Notes: generated by a model not told the origin, from the letters alone. A DNA stretch of 64,000 nt from Streptomyces sp. NBC_01267 (GCF_036241575.1 NZ_CP108455.1:310001-374000), one strand, 5' to 3'; positions 46,421-55,715 are shown, numbered from the stretch's first letter. Program-made: numbers and translations.

Positions 46421-47413
46421 CTACTCGTAGGAGACCGTGACGCGGTCGGTCAACGGCACGGCCTGGCAGGCCAGGATGTAGCCGTCGGCGAGGTCCTCCG
46501 GGTCGAGTACCTCGTTGCGGAGCAGCGCGGTCTCGCCGTCGGTCACCCGGCAGCAGCAGGCGCTGCACGCGCCCTCGCGGCAGGAGTACGGAGCGTCGAG
46601 ACCGGCGGCGAGCATCGCGTCGAGCAGCGGGGTGCCGGCGCCCCAGGGGATTTCGTGCCACGCGCCGTCGAGTTCGACCTGCGCGGTGTGCGCGCCGTCG
46701 CCCGGGTCGCGCACCGGTGCGCCGAACACGTCGTCGGCGAGGGAGAAGTACCGTTCCCGGTGAATGCTGCTGCCCCCGGCCCGGCCGATCGCCTGCTCGG
46801 CGGCGTCCATCAGCGGGACCGGGCCGCAGAGAAACACGTCGCGGCCGGCGTACGGGGCGAGGACGGCCGCCAACTGATCCGTGGTGGGCAGCCCTTGCAG
46901 GCATTCCAGCCAGTGCACGACCGTGAACCGGCCGGGGTGGGCCGTCGCGAGGCCGTGGAGTTCCTCGCGGAAGATGACGGCGTCCGGGTCGCGGTTGGCG
47001 TACAGCAGGGTGACGTTCGCCCGGCCCGCGGTCAGTGCCGACTTGGCGATGGACAGCACCGGCGTGATGCCGCTGCCGCCCGCCACGAGCAGCAGGTCGC
47101 GGTCGAGATCGTCCGGGGTGAAGGTGCCGGCCGGGGGCAGTGCCTGGATCTCGTCACCCACCGCCACCCGCTCGCACACCCAGGCGGAGCCGCGCCCGCC
47201 GGGGATCTTCTTGACGGTGATCCGTGGCGGTTCCCCGGTGTGCGGGGAGCTGGCGAGCGAGTAGCAGCGGGCCGCGCCGCCCGGCACCCGCAGGGTCAGG
47301 AACTGGCCCGGCCGGTAGGCGAGTTCCGTGCCCGGCTCCGGAGCCAGTACCAGGGAGACCGCGTCGGCCGTCTCCCGTACGACCCCGGCGACCCGCATGC
47401 GCACCTCAGCCAC
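46421..47413 (-). CDS. kshB: 3-ketosteroid 9alpha-monooxygenase reductase
   Basis: 330 residues. FAD domain 'AYRPGQFLTLRVPGGAARCY', NADH domain 'LLVAGGSGITPVLSIAK', and a C-terminal plant-type ferredoxin with 'SCREGACSACCCRVTDGE' and a last Cys in 'GYILACQAVPL', giving the four cluster ligands. It passes electrons from NADH to KshA. GTG 47413 is chosen because GGAGGCGA lies upstream; ATG 47398 is an alternative. It overlaps the end of the small protein gene by eight bases. Confidence 0.9.
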   Translation of the reverse strand: MAEVRMRVAGVVRETADAVSLVLAPEPGTELAYRPGQFLTLRVPGGAARCYSLASSPHTGEPPRITVKKIPGGRGSAWVCERVAVGDEIQALPPAGTFTPDDLDRDLLLVAGGSGITPVLSIAKSALTAGRANVTLLYANRDPDAVIFREELHGLATAHPGRFTVVHWLECLQGLPTTDQLAAVLAPYAGRDVFLCGPVPLMDAAEQAIGRAGGSSIHRERYFSLADDVFGAPVRDPGDGAHTAQVELDGAWHEIPWGAGTPLLDAMLAAGLDAPYSCREGACSACCCRVTDGETALLRNEVLDPEDLADGYILACQAVPLTDRVTVSYE

Positions 47414-47633
47414 CACTCGCCTCCAGCTGCCCCGATGCGACAGCAGCGTCGATGCTGTCGCGGAGCGCCGCACAGGAGCGGACGCGCGCCGACAGCTCAC
47501 CCGCCGCGACCAGTTCGCCGATCACCGGGCAGACGGCAGCCGCCTCCGCCGTCCACTGGATCTGCGTGTGGGCGGGGCTGAACTTCTCGCACAGCACCTG
47601 GTTCCCGCAGGTGCCGCACTCGACGGGGCGCAT
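47406..47633 (-). CDS. Small Cys-containing protein in the ksh operon, 75 aa
   Basis: 75 residues starting 'MRPVECGTCGNQVLCEKFSP', with Cys6, Cys9 and Cys15 in a zinc-ribbon-like or metal-binding array, then 'WTAEAAAVCPVIGELVAAGE' and an Ala/Ser-rich C terminus with two more Cys. It sits one base after kshA and overlaps kshB by eight bases, so it is translated with them. I recall similar small genes beside kshA in actinobacteria but no assigned function; an accessory or stabilising role for the oxygenase is a guess. Confidence 0.7.
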   Translation of the reverse strand: MRPVECGTCGNQVLCEKFSPAHTQIQWTAEAAAVCPVIGELVAAGELSARVRSCAALRDSIDAAVASGQLEASGG

Positions 47634-47634
47634 C

Positions 47635-48774
47635 TCAGGCCTCGCCCTTGCGGCGGGCCAGATTCTCCTCGACCTCGGCGCGCCAGGCCTCGTTGGCCCG
47701 GGTGGTGTCGATCTCGAACTCGAAGCGCCGGACCATCTCGTCGGTCACGGCGGCGGCGTCCACGTAGAACTGCTCGTACCAGCGGCGGAGCTGGTAGACC
47801 GGTCCGTCTTCCTCGGTGAGCAGCGGATTGTCGATCCGGGTCTTGTTCTGCCAGATCTCGACGTCCTGCTCGAAGCCCACCCGGAGGCCGTCGGAGGTCA
47901 GCTGCGCGGCGGCAGCCGCCTCGGTGTCGCTCATCCCGGGGAGCTTCTTGACGAGGGCGCCGTACATCAGCATGAAGCTGTTGGAGTCGATCGGGTAGTG
48001 GCAGTTGATCAGTACGGCCTCCATCTCCAGGCCGGGGGCGACCTCCGTCCACAGTCTGTCGATCATGTACGAGGGTCCGTGGTACGAGGCGTCGGAGCGC
48101 AGCGGCGTGGAGAGAGTGCCGAGGTCGATGTCGCCGCGCGGGCTGGACTCCATGTACTGGGTGGCGACATGGCCGTCGAAGACGTTCTTGAAGTAGTTCG
48201 GGAACGCGAAGTGGACGTAGTAGAAGTGCGCCATGTCCACGACGTTGTCGACTATCTCGCGGCAGTTGGAGTTCTCCACCCGCAGGGCGTTCCAGGACCA
48301 GTCGGACCACTGCCCGGCGTCGGGGCCGTGGATGCCGTCGAGTTCGGGGATGGTGACGCCGGGCGGCGGCGGGTTGCCCTCGGGGTCGTGCCACACGTAC
48401 AGCTGCTTGTTGCGCTCCAGCGTGGTCCAGGCACGGGTCCTGGCGCGCGGCGGGACGCGGCGGGCGTAAGGGATCCCGGCGCAGCGGCCGTTGCCCGCCC
48501 AGCGCCAGTCGTGGAAGGGGCAGGCGACGGCGTCACCCTTGACGGTGCCGCGGGCCAGATTGCCGCCCATGTGCGGGCAGTAGGCGTTGAGGACGTGCAG
48601 TTCGCCGTCGTCGGCGCCCTGGAACACGACGAGTTCGGTGCCGAAGGCCTCGATCCCGTGCGGCTCGCCGTCCTTGAAGGCGTCGGCGAGGCCGAGACAG
48701 TGCCAGCCGCGCGCGAAGCGGGTGGGCAGAGCGGCTGCCTCGATGACACGGGCCTCTTCGTCGAGTGCGGTCAT
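47635..48774 (-). CDS. kshA: 3-ketosteroid 9alpha-monooxygenase oxygenase
   Basis: 379 residues. Rieske cluster ligands Cys66-x-His68 ('AYCPHMGG') and Cys85-x2-His88 ('VACPFHDW'); mononuclear Fe ligands Asp180, His183, His188 in '[16 protein letters not shown]'. It hydroxylates C9 of 3-ketosteroids, which together with KstD action leads to B-ring opening. ATG 48774 overlaps the hsaF stop by four bases and is preceded by AAGGACG. Fourth gene of the leftward hsaE-hsaG-hsaF-kshA operon. Confidence 0.95.
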   Translation of the reverse strand: MTALDEEARVIEAAALPTRFARGWHCLGLADAFKDGEPHGIEAFGTELVVFQGADDGELHVLNAYCPHMGGNLARGTVKGDAVACPFHDWRWAGNGRCAGIPYARRVPPRARTRAWTTLERNKQLYVWHDPEGNPPPPGVTIPELDGIHGPDAGQWSDWSWNALRVENSNCREIVDNVVDMAHFYYVHFAFPNYFKNVFDGHVATQYMESSPRGDIDLGTLSTPLRSDASYHGPSYMIDRLWTEVAPGLEMEAVLINCHYPIDSNSFMLMYGALVKKLPGMSDTEAAAAAQLTSDGLRVGFEQDVEIWQNKTRIDNPLLTEEDGPVYQLRRWYEQFYVDAAAVTDEMVRRFEFEIDTTRANEAWRAEVEENLARRKGEA

Positions 48775-49850
48775 CGTCCTTGACTCCCTTGCTCCGTCTG
48801 CTTCATCTGCCTCATCTGTTTCGTCCTTTGCTGCGCCGCGAGTTCGACGGCGATGTCGATGAGCTGGTCCTCCTGCCCGCCGACGAGGCGGCGTTCGCCC
48901 GCGCGGAGGAGGATGTCGGCGCCCGGTACCCCGTAGCGGCCGGCCTGCCGGTAGGCGTGCTTGAGGAAGCTGGAGTACACGCCGGCGTGGCCCATCATCA
49001 GAGCGAGCCGGTCGAGCGTGCATTCCTCGTCCATGACGGGCCGTACGACGTCCTCGGCCGCATCGATGATCTTGATGACGTCGATGCCGGTACGGATGCC
49101 CATGCGGTCGCAGACCGCGGCCAGGGCCTCGACGGGCGTGTTGCCCGCGCCCGCGCCGAGCCGGCGGGTCGAGCCGTCGATCTGGCTGGCGCCCGCCCGG
49201 ATCGCGGCGACCGAATTGCCCACGCCCAGGGCGAGGTTCTCGTGGCCGTGGAAGCCGACCTGGGCGTCGTCGCCGAGCTCGGCGGTCAGCGCGGCCACCC
49301 GGTCCGTGACGTCGTCCATGACCATGGCGCCGGCCGAGTCGACGACGTACACGCACTGGCAGCCGGCGTCCGCCATGATCCGGGCCTGCCGGGCCAGCTC
49401 TCCGGGCGGTGTGGAGTGGGCCATCATCAGGAAGCCGACGGTCTCCAGGCCGAGTTCGCGGGCGAGTCCGAAGTGCTGGACGGAGATGTCCGCCTCGGTG
49501 CAGTGGGTGGCGATGCGGCAGATGGCGGCCCCGTTCGCCTGCGCCCGCTTGATGTCGTCCTTCACGCCGAGACCCGGCAGCATCAGGAACGCGATCCTGG
49601 CCCGCCGGGCCGTCTCGACCGCCACGGTGATGAGTTCCTGCTCGGGTGTCCTGGAGAACCCGTAGTTGAACGAGGACCCACCGAGCCCGTCGCCGTGGGT
49701 CACCTCGATGACGGGAACACCCGCGTCGTCGAGGGCGGCGACCACCGACCGTACGTCGGCCGGGGTGAACTGGTGCCGCTTCGCGTGCGAACCGTCACGC
49801 AGCGAGGAGTCGGTCACTCTGATGTCGAGCGTCCCGCTGTACGCCTTCAC
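48771..49850 (-). CDS. hsaF: 4-hydroxy-2-oxoacid aldolase (DmpG/HsaF)
   Basis: 359 residues. '[20 protein letters not shown]' contains the RDGSH metal-binding motif and '[19 protein letters not shown]' and '[16 protein letters not shown]' complete the class II aldolase site. It splits 4-hydroxy-2-oxohexanoate into pyruvate and propanal, channelled to HsaG. The last 20 residues ('[19 protein letters not shown]' region) are a repeat-like Gln/Lys tail beyond the conserved domain. Confidence 0.93.
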   Translation of the reverse strand: MKAYSGTLDIRVTDSSLRDGSHAKRHQFTPADVRSVVAALDDAGVPVIEVTHGDGLGGSSFNYGFSRTPEQELITVAVETARRARIAFLMLPGLGVKDDIKRAQANGAAICRIATHCTEADISVQHFGLARELGLETVGFLMMAHSTPPGELARQARIMADAGCQCVYVVDSAGAMVMDDVTDRVAALTAELGDDAQVGFHGHENLALGVGNSVAAIRAGASQIDGSTRRLGAGAGNTPVEALAAVCDRMGIRTGIDVIKIIDAAEDVVRPVMDEECTLDRLALMMGHAGVYSSFLKHAYRQAGRYGVPGADILLRAGERRLVGGQEDQLIDIAVELAAQQRTKQMRQMKQTEQGSQGR

Positions 49851-50806
49851 TGGTTGCTCTCCTTCTGGTCGCTCTCCCTCTGGCCGGTCTCTCTCCGGCC
49901 GGTCCGCTGCCGGGTGATCACCTTCGCGAACTCCTCGCCGACCTTGGTGGCGGCGGCGGTCATGATGTCGAGATTTCCGGCGTAGGGCGGCAGGAAGTCT
50001 CCCGCGCCCTCCACTTCCAGGAAGATCGCGACCCTGGCCATCCCGCCGTTCCCGTCGGACGGATCGTCGAACTGCGGCTCGGCGCGCAGCCGGTAGCCGG
50101 GCACGTACGAGGCCACGTCGGCGGCCATCTGCTTGATCGATACGGCGATGGCGTCACGGTCGGCGTCCTCGGGAATCGCACAGAAGACCGTGTCCCGCAT
50201 GATCACCGGCGGGTCGGCGGGGTTGAGGATGATGATCGCCTTGCCGCGCTCGGCACCGCCGATCTCCTCGATGCCCCGGGCGGTGGTCCGGGTGAACTCG
50301 TCGATGTTCGCCCGGGTTCCGGGTCCGGCCGAGACCGAAGCCACGGAGGCGACGATTTCCGCGTACGCGACCGGGACGACGCGCGAGACCGCGTACACCA
50401 TGGGAATGGTGGCCTGGCCGCCGCACGTGATCATGTTGACGTTGTCGGCGTCGAGGTGTGCGGTGAGATTCGCCGGTGGGATGACGGCGGGCCCGATCGC
50501 GGCCGGAGTGAGGTCGACGGCTTTGATGCCGAGTTCGCGGTAGCGGGGTGCGTTCGCCCGGTGGACCTGGGCGCTGGTCGCCTCGAACACCAGGTCCGGC
50601 TTCTCCTCCCGGGCGAGCAGCCAGTCGACGCCTTGGTGACTGGCGTCGAGCCCGAACGCTCCGGCCCGTGCGAGGCCTTCGCTGTCCGGGTCGACGCCGA
50701 TCATCCAGCGCGGTTCGATGTGCGGCGAGCGCAGGAGCTTGTGGAGCAGGTCGGTGCCGATGTTCCCGGAACCGACGATGGCGGCCGTTGCCTTTTTCGT
50801 GGTCAT
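49847..50806 (-). CDS. hsaG: Acylating aldehyde dehydrogenase (HsaG/DmpF)
   Basis: 319 residues: '[18 protein letters not shown]' Rossmann motif and catalytic Cys128 in '[17 protein letters not shown]'. It oxidises the aldehyde made by HsaF to its CoA ester (propionyl-CoA expected in the steroid pathway). ATGA overlap with hsaF (49847-49850). A low-complexity tail ending '[19 protein letters not shown]' follows the conserved region and is absent from typical family members. Confidence 0.93.
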   Translation of the reverse strand: MTTKKATAAIVGSGNIGTDLLHKLLRSPHIEPRWMIGVDPDSEGLARAGAFGLDASHQGVDWLLAREEKPDLVFEATSAQVHRANAPRYRELGIKAVDLTPAAIGPAVIPPANLTAHLDADNVNMITCGGQATIPMVYAVSRVVPVAYAEIVASVASVSAGPGTRANIDEFTRTTARGIEEIGGAERGKAIIILNPADPPVIMRDTVFCAIPEDADRDAIAVSIKQMAADVASYVPGYRLRAEPQFDDPSDGNGGMARVAIFLEVEGAGDFLPPYAGNLDIMTAAATKVGEEFAKVITRQRTGRRETGQRESDQKESNQ

Positions 50807-50813
50807 GAAGTCC

Positions 50814-51596
50814 TCAACAGAACGAGAGGGATACGGAGCCGAGCCCGGCGAAATCGGCGGTGAACGTCTCTCCCGCGGTGACGTCCGCCGCCCGGGTGCA
50901 GGAGCCGGGCAGCACCAGCTGCCCCTTCTTCAGCGGCACCCCGAACCGGGCGACGGTCCGGGCCAGCCAGCTGACGGAGGCCGCGGGGTCACCGAGGACG
51001 GCGTCGCTGCGCCCTTCGGCGATGAGCTCACCGTCGGCGCTCAGCCGGGCCTCGATGCTCCTGAGGTCCAGTTCGCGCGGGTCACGTCCCTCGCCGATGA
51101 CATAGCCGGCCGACGAGGCGTTGTCGGCGATCGTGTCGGCGATGGAGATGCGCCAGTCGGCGATCCGGCTGTCGATCAGCTCCAGGGCGGGTACGACCTG
51201 TGCGGTCGCGTCCAGCACGTCCCGCTCGGTGCAGCCCTCGCCCGGCAGATCGGCACCGAGCACGAAGCCGACCTCGACCTCGATCCTGGGTGCGCAGTAC
51301 CGGGTGACGGACACGGGCCGGTCCGCGTACAACTCCATGTCATCGAGGAGGTGACCGTAGTCGGGTTCGTCGACCCCCATCATCTGCTGCATGACGGGTG
51401 AGGAGAGCCCTACTTTGTGCCCGCTGATCCTTGCCCCTCCGGCGATCCGTCGCCGGATGTTGATCAGCTGGATCCCGTACGCGTCCTCGGTACCGATCCC
51501 GGTGAAGGTATCGACGAGCGGAGCGACAGGCGTCCTGCGGTGCTCGGCGGAACGCAGCAGTTCGGCTGCGTCCTGCCTGCGGCGGTCGTCGAGCAT
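50814..51596 (-). CDS. hsaE: 2-hydroxyhexa-2,4-dienoate hydratase
   Basis: 260 residues from ATG 51596 after CGAGGAGC. '[20 protein letters not shown]' and '[18 protein letters not shown]' carry the residues typical of MhpD/DmpE/HsaE hydratases. It adds water to the C6 dienoate released by HsaD, giving 4-hydroxy-2-oxohexanoate for HsaF. First gene of the second leftward operon; two IclR-type sites lie 100 and 236 bases upstream. Confidence 0.9.
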   Translation of the reverse strand: MLDDRRRQDAAELLRSAEHRRTPVAPLVDTFTGIGTEDAYGIQLINIRRRIAGGARISGHKVGLSSPVMQQMMGVDEPDYGHLLDDMELYADRPVSVTRYCAPRIEVEVGFVLGADLPGEGCTERDVLDATAQVVPALELIDSRIADWRISIADTIADNASSAGYVIGEGRDPRELDLRSIEARLSADGELIAEGRSDAVLGDPAASVSWLARTVARFGVPLKKGQLVLPGSCTRAADVTAGETFTADFAGLGSVSLSFC

Positions 51597-51695
51597 CGTT
51601 GCTCCTCGGAACGGGGCGGGGATTGTGCCGGGACCAGCGCTCGGCAGCTGGTCGGGCGACGGTAGGCCGGACCGGCCGCTTCCCGTGAGCCCGGA

Positions 51696-51712
51696 TTCCC
51701 GCTGACCGGGAA
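51696..51712. promoter_or_regulatory. Putative IclR operator, hsaE-proximal
   Basis: TTCCCGCTGACCGGGAA, a 17-bp palindrome with one mismatched pair, 100 bases upstream of hsaE; it matches the core of the perfect palindrome at 45351-45371. Confidence 0.6.
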
Positions 51713-51831
51713 GACGCGGCGAACTCCCCCGCTCCGTCCGGCGGTCACGCGGGCCCGGGGGCGGACAAGGACCGTGCCGGGCGACGACGACAGCACGGTG
51801 TGCGCTCCCCCGCTGACCCTGCGTCCGCACG

Positions 51832-51848
51832 CTCCCGCCAAGCGGGAA
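51832..51848. promoter_or_regulatory. Putative IclR operator, distal
   Basis: CTCCCGCCAAGCGGGAA shares the right arm AGCGGGAA with the other two sites and a weaker left arm. 120 bases from the proximal site and 87 bases from the divergent phosphatase start, so it could affect both promoters. Confidence 0.5.
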
Positions 51849-51934
51849 GCCGAGGGACGAAGGCGCCCGTACACCTTCTCTCTTGCACCGTGCGGTGCTA
51901 CTCAGCTCTTCACCACCAACGCGGGAGTACTGCC

Positions 51935-52873
51935 ATGACGCATCACACCGTCCGGACCATCGGCACCTGTGCGCTCACCCTCTGCTGCGTCCTGTCGGCC
52001 GGGGTCTGCACCCTGTCGGCAGGGGTCGCCACGGCGGCGACCGCGCCGCCCGGCCACCACCAGCAGCAGCACCAGCCGGCAGCCGGCCGTCAGGTGCTGC
52101 TCGACGGCGCGGTCAACGTGCGCGATCTGGGCGGGTACCGCAGCCATGACGGGCGCACCGTGCGCCACGGCCTGGTCTTCCGTGCCGACGCCCTGAACCA
52201 GCTCACCGCTACCGGCCGCACCCGGCTCGCCGGCCTCGGGATGCGTGAGGTCGTGGACTTCCGGACGTCCACGGAGGTGGCGCGGGACGGCGCCGACCGG
52301 CTGCCCGAGGGGCTCGCCGTGACCGCCCGACCGGTCGATGACAGCGGGCTCTCCGCCGAGGTCGACGCCGTCATCGCGACCCGCGATCCGGTGGCGCAGC
52401 GTAAGGCGCTCGGTGGTGGTGCGGCCGAGGCCCTGATGCGCGGTCTCTACCGTGGCTTCGTCAGCGACCCGGGCAGCAGCGCCCGGTTCGCCGCCACACT
52501 GCGCGACCTCGCGCGCCACGACTCCGGCCCGCTGCTCTTCCACTGCTCGTCGGGCAAGGACCGTACGGGCTGGATGAGTTACCTCCTCCTACGGATCCTC
52601 GGCGTACCGCAGCGCACCGCCGAGGCCGACTACCTGGCGTCCAACACGTACCGGTCCGCCGCCGACGCGCAGACCCGGGCGGGGCTCAGGTCAGCGGGGC
52701 TCATGCAGGATCCCGGCCTCCTCATCCCGGTCCAGGAGGTACGGCCCGCCTATCTCGACGCCGCCCTCGATCAGGTGCGGCGGGACTACGGCAGCCTGGA
52801 CCACTACCTCACCCGGGGGCTGGGCCTGGACCACCGCACGCTCGCAGCGCTCCAGGCCCGTCTCCTGCACTGA
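51935..52873 (+). CDS. Secreted tyrosine phosphatase
   Basis: 312 residues with a signal peptide (cleavage near residue 36 after 'GVATAATA'). The active site 'HCSSGKDRTG' (His203, Cys204, Arg210) is the HCX5R signature, preceded by 'NVRDLGGYRSHDGRTVRHGL' and followed by 'YGSLDHYLTRGLGLDHRTLA', the layout of the Y_phosphatase3/LipA-like family. Extracellular dephosphorylation of protein tyrosine or phosphoinositides is the usual role. Divergent from the hsaE operon and separated from it by IclR-type sites. Confidence 0.88.
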   Translation: MTHHTVRTIGTCALTLCCVLSAGVCTLSAGVATAATAPPGHHQQQHQPAAGRQVLLDGAVNVRDLGGYRSHDGRTVRHGLVFRADALNQLTATGRTRLAGLGMREVVDFRTSTEVARDGADRLPEGLAVTARPVDDSGLSAEVDAVIATRDPVAQRKALGGGAAEALMRGLYRGFVSDPGSSARFAATLRDLARHDSGPLLFHCSSGKDRTGWMSYLLLRILGVPQRTAEADYLASNTYRSAADAQTRAGLRSAGLMQDPGLLIPVQEVRPAYLDAALDQVRRDYGSLDHYLTRGLGLDHRTLAALQARLLH

Positions 52874-52882
52874 ACCGGCAGC

Positions 52883-53653
52883 TCAGAAGTGCGTTCCGCC
52901 GTCTATGCGGATCTCCGTGCCGGTGATGAACGCGCCGTCCTGCGAGCCGAGCATGGCGACGACACTCGCGACGGCCTCCGGGCCCGCGTAGCCCTCGCCG
53001 ATGGCCGGTGAGAGCTTCGCGAACAGGCTCCAGTCGGTGTCCTCCGGCAGGCCCGGCCCCTTGCCGCTGGTCATGCCGGAGGCGATGGAGCCGGGCGCGA
53101 CCGAGACGGCGCGCAGCCCCTGCTTGCTGTACTCGCTCGCGATGCTGTGGGTCATGGCCTGGATGCCGCCCTTCGACGCCGCGTACGCCGACATGTAGGG
53201 GTGCGCGAAGCTCGCCGAGGTCGAGCTGAAGTTGACGACGACCGGCTTCTCGCCCGCCAGCAGCGCCGGGAGCGATTCGCGGATCATCAGGAAGGTGCCG
53301 GTCAGGTTGACCCCGATGACCTTGTTCCAGAAGTCGAGGGTCGTCGTGGCGGTGTGCCCGGAGCGGAGGATGCCTGCCGCGTTGACCAGTACGTCCATTC
53401 CGCCGAGGGTCTCGACGGCGGCGGCCACACCGGCCTTGACCGACGCCTCGTCGGAGATGTCGAGCAGGGCGGTGGTGAGGCGGTCCGCGTGACCGTCGGC
53501 AGCGGCGCGGTCGGCCGTGGTCCTGAGTCCGGCCTCGTCGACATCGACGGCCACGACGCGACCGCCCTCGTCGAGGATGCGGTGCACGGTGGCCTGGCCG
53601 ATGCCCGAGCCGCCGCCGGTGATCAGTACGCGGCGGCCTTCGTAGCGGTTCAT
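52883..53653 (-). CDS. SDR-family dehydrogenase
   Basis: 256 residues from ATG 53653, with GGAGA upstream. 'VLITGGGSGIGQATVHRIL', 'NAAG' ('VLVNAAGILRSG') and 'MSAYAASKGGIQAMTHSIA' are the cofactor, structural and Tyr/Lys motifs; the C terminus 'GTEIRIDGGTHF' is typical of FabG-like hydroxysteroid/3-hydroxyacyl dehydrogenases. Divergent from a TetR gene, with the palindrome 53683-53700 between them. In a steroid cluster it may be a hydroxysteroid or CD-ring hydroxyacyl-CoA dehydrogenase. Confidence 0.9.
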   Translation of the reverse strand: MNRYEGRRVLITGGGSGIGQATVHRILDEGGRVVAVDVDEAGLRTTADRAAADGHADRLTTALLDISDEASVKAGVAAAVETLGGMDVLVNAAGILRSGHTATTTLDFWNKVIGVNLTGTFLMIRESLPALLAGEKPVVVNFSSTSASFAHPYMSAYAASKGGIQAMTHSIASEYSKQGLRAVSVAPGSIASGMTSGKGPGLPEDTDWSLFAKLSPAIGEGYAGPEAVASVVAMLGSQDGAFITGTEIRIDGGTHF

Positions 53654-53682
53654 GGGGTGTCTCCGGTTTCTCGTACGCGTGC

Positions 53683-53700
53683 CGATGCCGGTCGGCATCG
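53683..53700. promoter_or_regulatory. 18-bp palindrome CGATGCCG-GT-CGGCATCG
   Basis: Perfect 8-2-8 palindrome 29 bases upstream of the SDR start and 89 bases from the TetR start. Position between a divergent SDR and TetR gene makes it the likely TetR operator. Confidence 0.65.
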
Positions 53701-53789
53701 TTACCTACACGTCACAATACGCCTTCATGGCACGTTTTGCCATCACGGCAATCCGTGCGGATCCACGCCCGCCGACGTACCCTCTTGGA

Positions 53790-54416
53790 GTGAGCAACCA
53801 GCCGACCCTGACCGAGCGCCGCAGAACGGCGACCCAGCTCGACATCGCCCGCGCCGCTGCCGCCCTCTTCGCCGAGGCCGGGCCCGACGGCACCACCGCG
53901 GAGGCCATCGCCCACCGGTCGGGGGTCGCACTGCGGACCTTCTACCGGTACTTCCGCAACAAGCAGGACGCCGTCGGCCCGCTCCTCTCCGGCGGCGCCG
54001 ACCGCTGGCGCGCGCTGCTCGCGGAGGCCGAGCCGGGGACGGGGCTGCCCACCGCGCTGGAACGGGCCGCTGCCGAAGCCCTCACCGCGCGGGGTGCGGA
54101 AGCAGCGGAGCAACTGAACTGGACCCGGGGCCTGTTGCGCGCCGCACAGGACGACCCCGCTCTGCGTGCGGTCTGGTACCGGATCAACCAGGAGTCCGAG
54201 GAGCGGCTGCTGCCGGTCCTGACCCGGCTGGCGGGCGAGGACGCGGACCCGCTGGAGGTGCGACTCGCCGCGGCTGCCGCGACGGACGCGATCCGGGTCG
54301 CCCTGGAGGCCTGGGCCGAGACCGATGCGCCGCTCACCGGGGCCGGTTCACCCGCCGAGCTGGCCGTCCGCTGTCTGCGCGAACTGCTCGGCGGGACAAA
54401 GCTCCTGGACGGGTGA
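53790..54416 (+). CDS. TetR-family regulator
   Basis: 208 residues from GTG 53790; an in-frame ATG 63 bases earlier is an alternative. HTH: 'QLDIARAAAALFAEAGPDGT' then 'TAEAIAHRSGVALRTFYRYF' and 'RNKQDAV'. Divergent from the SDR gene with a palindrome between, and convergent with the fadE operon (10 bases between the ends). A KstR2-like role over the propionate branch is possible but its site differs from the KstR2 motif I know. Confidence 0.88.
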   Translation: MSNQPTLTERRRTATQLDIARAAAALFAEAGPDGTTAEAIAHRSGVALRTFYRYFRNKQDAVGPLLSGGADRWRALLAEAEPGTGLPTALERAAAEALTARGAEAAEQLNWTRGLLRAAQDDPALRAVWYRINQESEERLLPVLTRLAGEDADPLEVRLAAAAATDAIRVALEAWAETDAPLTGAGSPAELAVRCLRELLGGTKLLDG

Positions 54417-54426
54417 GGAATCCGCG

Positions 54427-55629
54427 TCAGTGGCGGCCTCGGACGGCCTGGCCCCGCGCCTCCTTCGGCAGTCCGAGCACCCGCTCGGCGATGATGTTGC
54501 GCTGGATCTCGTTGGAGCCCGCGTAGATGGTGTCGGCGCGGGAGAACAGGAACAGCCGCTGCCGGTCGTCGAGTCCGTCCGGACCCGCGCCGGGGCCGGA
54601 ACCGGTGAGCATCCCGGCGGCGCCGCTGACCTCCATGGCGAGCTCGCCGAGCGCCCGGTGCCAGGTCGCCCAGTAGATCTTGCCGATGGACGCCTCGGGC
54701 CCGGAGGCCCCGGCTGCCGCACCGTCCAGCATGCGCAGTGCGTTGAAGCAGATGGTCTCCAGTCCGATCCAGGCCCGGACCAGCCGGTCGCGGATCAGCG
54801 GATCATCGATCGCGCCGTTGCGTTCGGCCAGCGCGACGATCGCGGCCAGCTCACGGCGGAAGCCCACTTGCTGGCCGAGAGTGGAGACGCCCCGCTCGAA
54901 GCCCAGCGTGGCCATCGCGGTCCGCCAGCCGTCGCCGGGCGCGCCCACCACGCAGGAGGCGGCGGTGCGGGCGTCGTCGAAGAAGACCTCGTTGAACTCG
55001 CTGGTCCCGGTGAGCTGGACGATGGGCCGGACCACCACGCCCGGCTGGTCCATGGGGACGAGCAGATACGAGAGGCCGGTGTGCCGCTCGGATCCCGGCT
55101 CGGTGCGGGCCAGTACGAAGCACCACTGCGACTCGTGGGCGAGCGAGGTCCAGGTCTTCTGGCCGTTGACCACCCACTCGCCGCGGCCGGTGTCCCGTTC
55201 GGCCCGTGTCCGTACCCCGGCCAGGTCGGAGCCTGCGTCGGGCTCGCTGTACCCCTGGCACCACAGTTCGCGTACGGCGACGACCGGCGGCAGGAAGCGC
55301 TGCTTCTGCTCCTCGGTGCCGAAGGCGATGAGGGTCGGCCCGAGGAGTTGCTCACCGATGTGGTTGACGCGGGCGGGCGCGTCCGCGAGTGCGTACTCCT
55401 CGTGGAAGACGACCTGCTGTTCCAGGGTGGCGCCACGTCCGCCGTACTCCTCGGGCCAGCCCACGCAGGTCCATCCGTGCGCCGCCATGTGCCGCTCCCA
55501 GGCCAGCCTCTCGGCGAAGGCCTCGTGTTCGCGGCCCGGCCCGCCGAGCCCCTTGACCTCGCGGAACCCGCCTTCCAGGTGGTCGCGCAGCCAGGCGCGG
55601 ACCTCGGCCCTGAATTCGTCCAACGCCAC
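54427..55629 (-). CDS. Acyl-CoA dehydrogenase (steroid FadE type), subunit with full C-terminal domain
   Basis: 400 residues from GTG 55629 (GAGGAGAG upstream); a longer open frame extends upstream but is shadow sequence. 'WPEEYGGRGATLEQQVVFHE', 'WCQGYSEPDAGSDLAGVRTR', 'VVNGQKTWTSLAHESQWCFV' and 'GFERGVSTLGQQVGFRREL' are ACAD landmarks. The site that in classical enzymes reads Y-E-G-T is 'YAGSNEIQR' here, so the catalytic Glu must lie elsewhere or on a partner. Steroid ACADs are alpha2beta2 heterotetramers, and the shorter neighbour gene is the likely partner. Confidence 0.9.
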   Translation of the reverse strand: MALDEFRAEVRAWLRDHLEGGFREVKGLGGPGREHEAFAERLAWERHMAAHGWTCVGWPEEYGGRGATLEQQVVFHEEYALADAPARVNHIGEQLLGPTLIAFGTEEQKQRFLPPVVAVRELWCQGYSEPDAGSDLAGVRTRAERDTGRGEWVVNGQKTWTSLAHESQWCFVLARTEPGSERHTGLSYLLVPMDQPGVVVRPIVQLTGTSEFNEVFFDDARTAASCVVGAPGDGWRTAMATLGFERGVSTLGQQVGFRRELAAIVALAERNGAIDDPLIRDRLVRAWIGLETICFNALRMLDGAAAGASGPEASIGKIYWATWHRALGELAMEVSGAAGMLTGSGPGAGPDGLDDRQRLFLFSRADTIYAGSNEIQRNIIAERVLGLPKEARGQAVRGRH

Positions 55630-55715
55630 GGCGCCGTCTCTCCTCACGTGTTCATCCGCATGTCCGTGCGACCGTCCCCGGGTGGCGCCGCCGGCCGTCC
55701 GCCCGAACGCCCCTC

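Larger units (their letters stand above)
51597..51934. promoter_or_regulatory. Divergent control region hsaE / phosphatase
   Basis: 338 bases with no gene. It contains the two operator-like sites 51696-51712 and 51832-51848 and, on the phosphatase side, the palindrome GCACCG-TG-CGGTGC (51885-51898) in the likely leader of the phosphatase gene. Confidence 0.55.
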
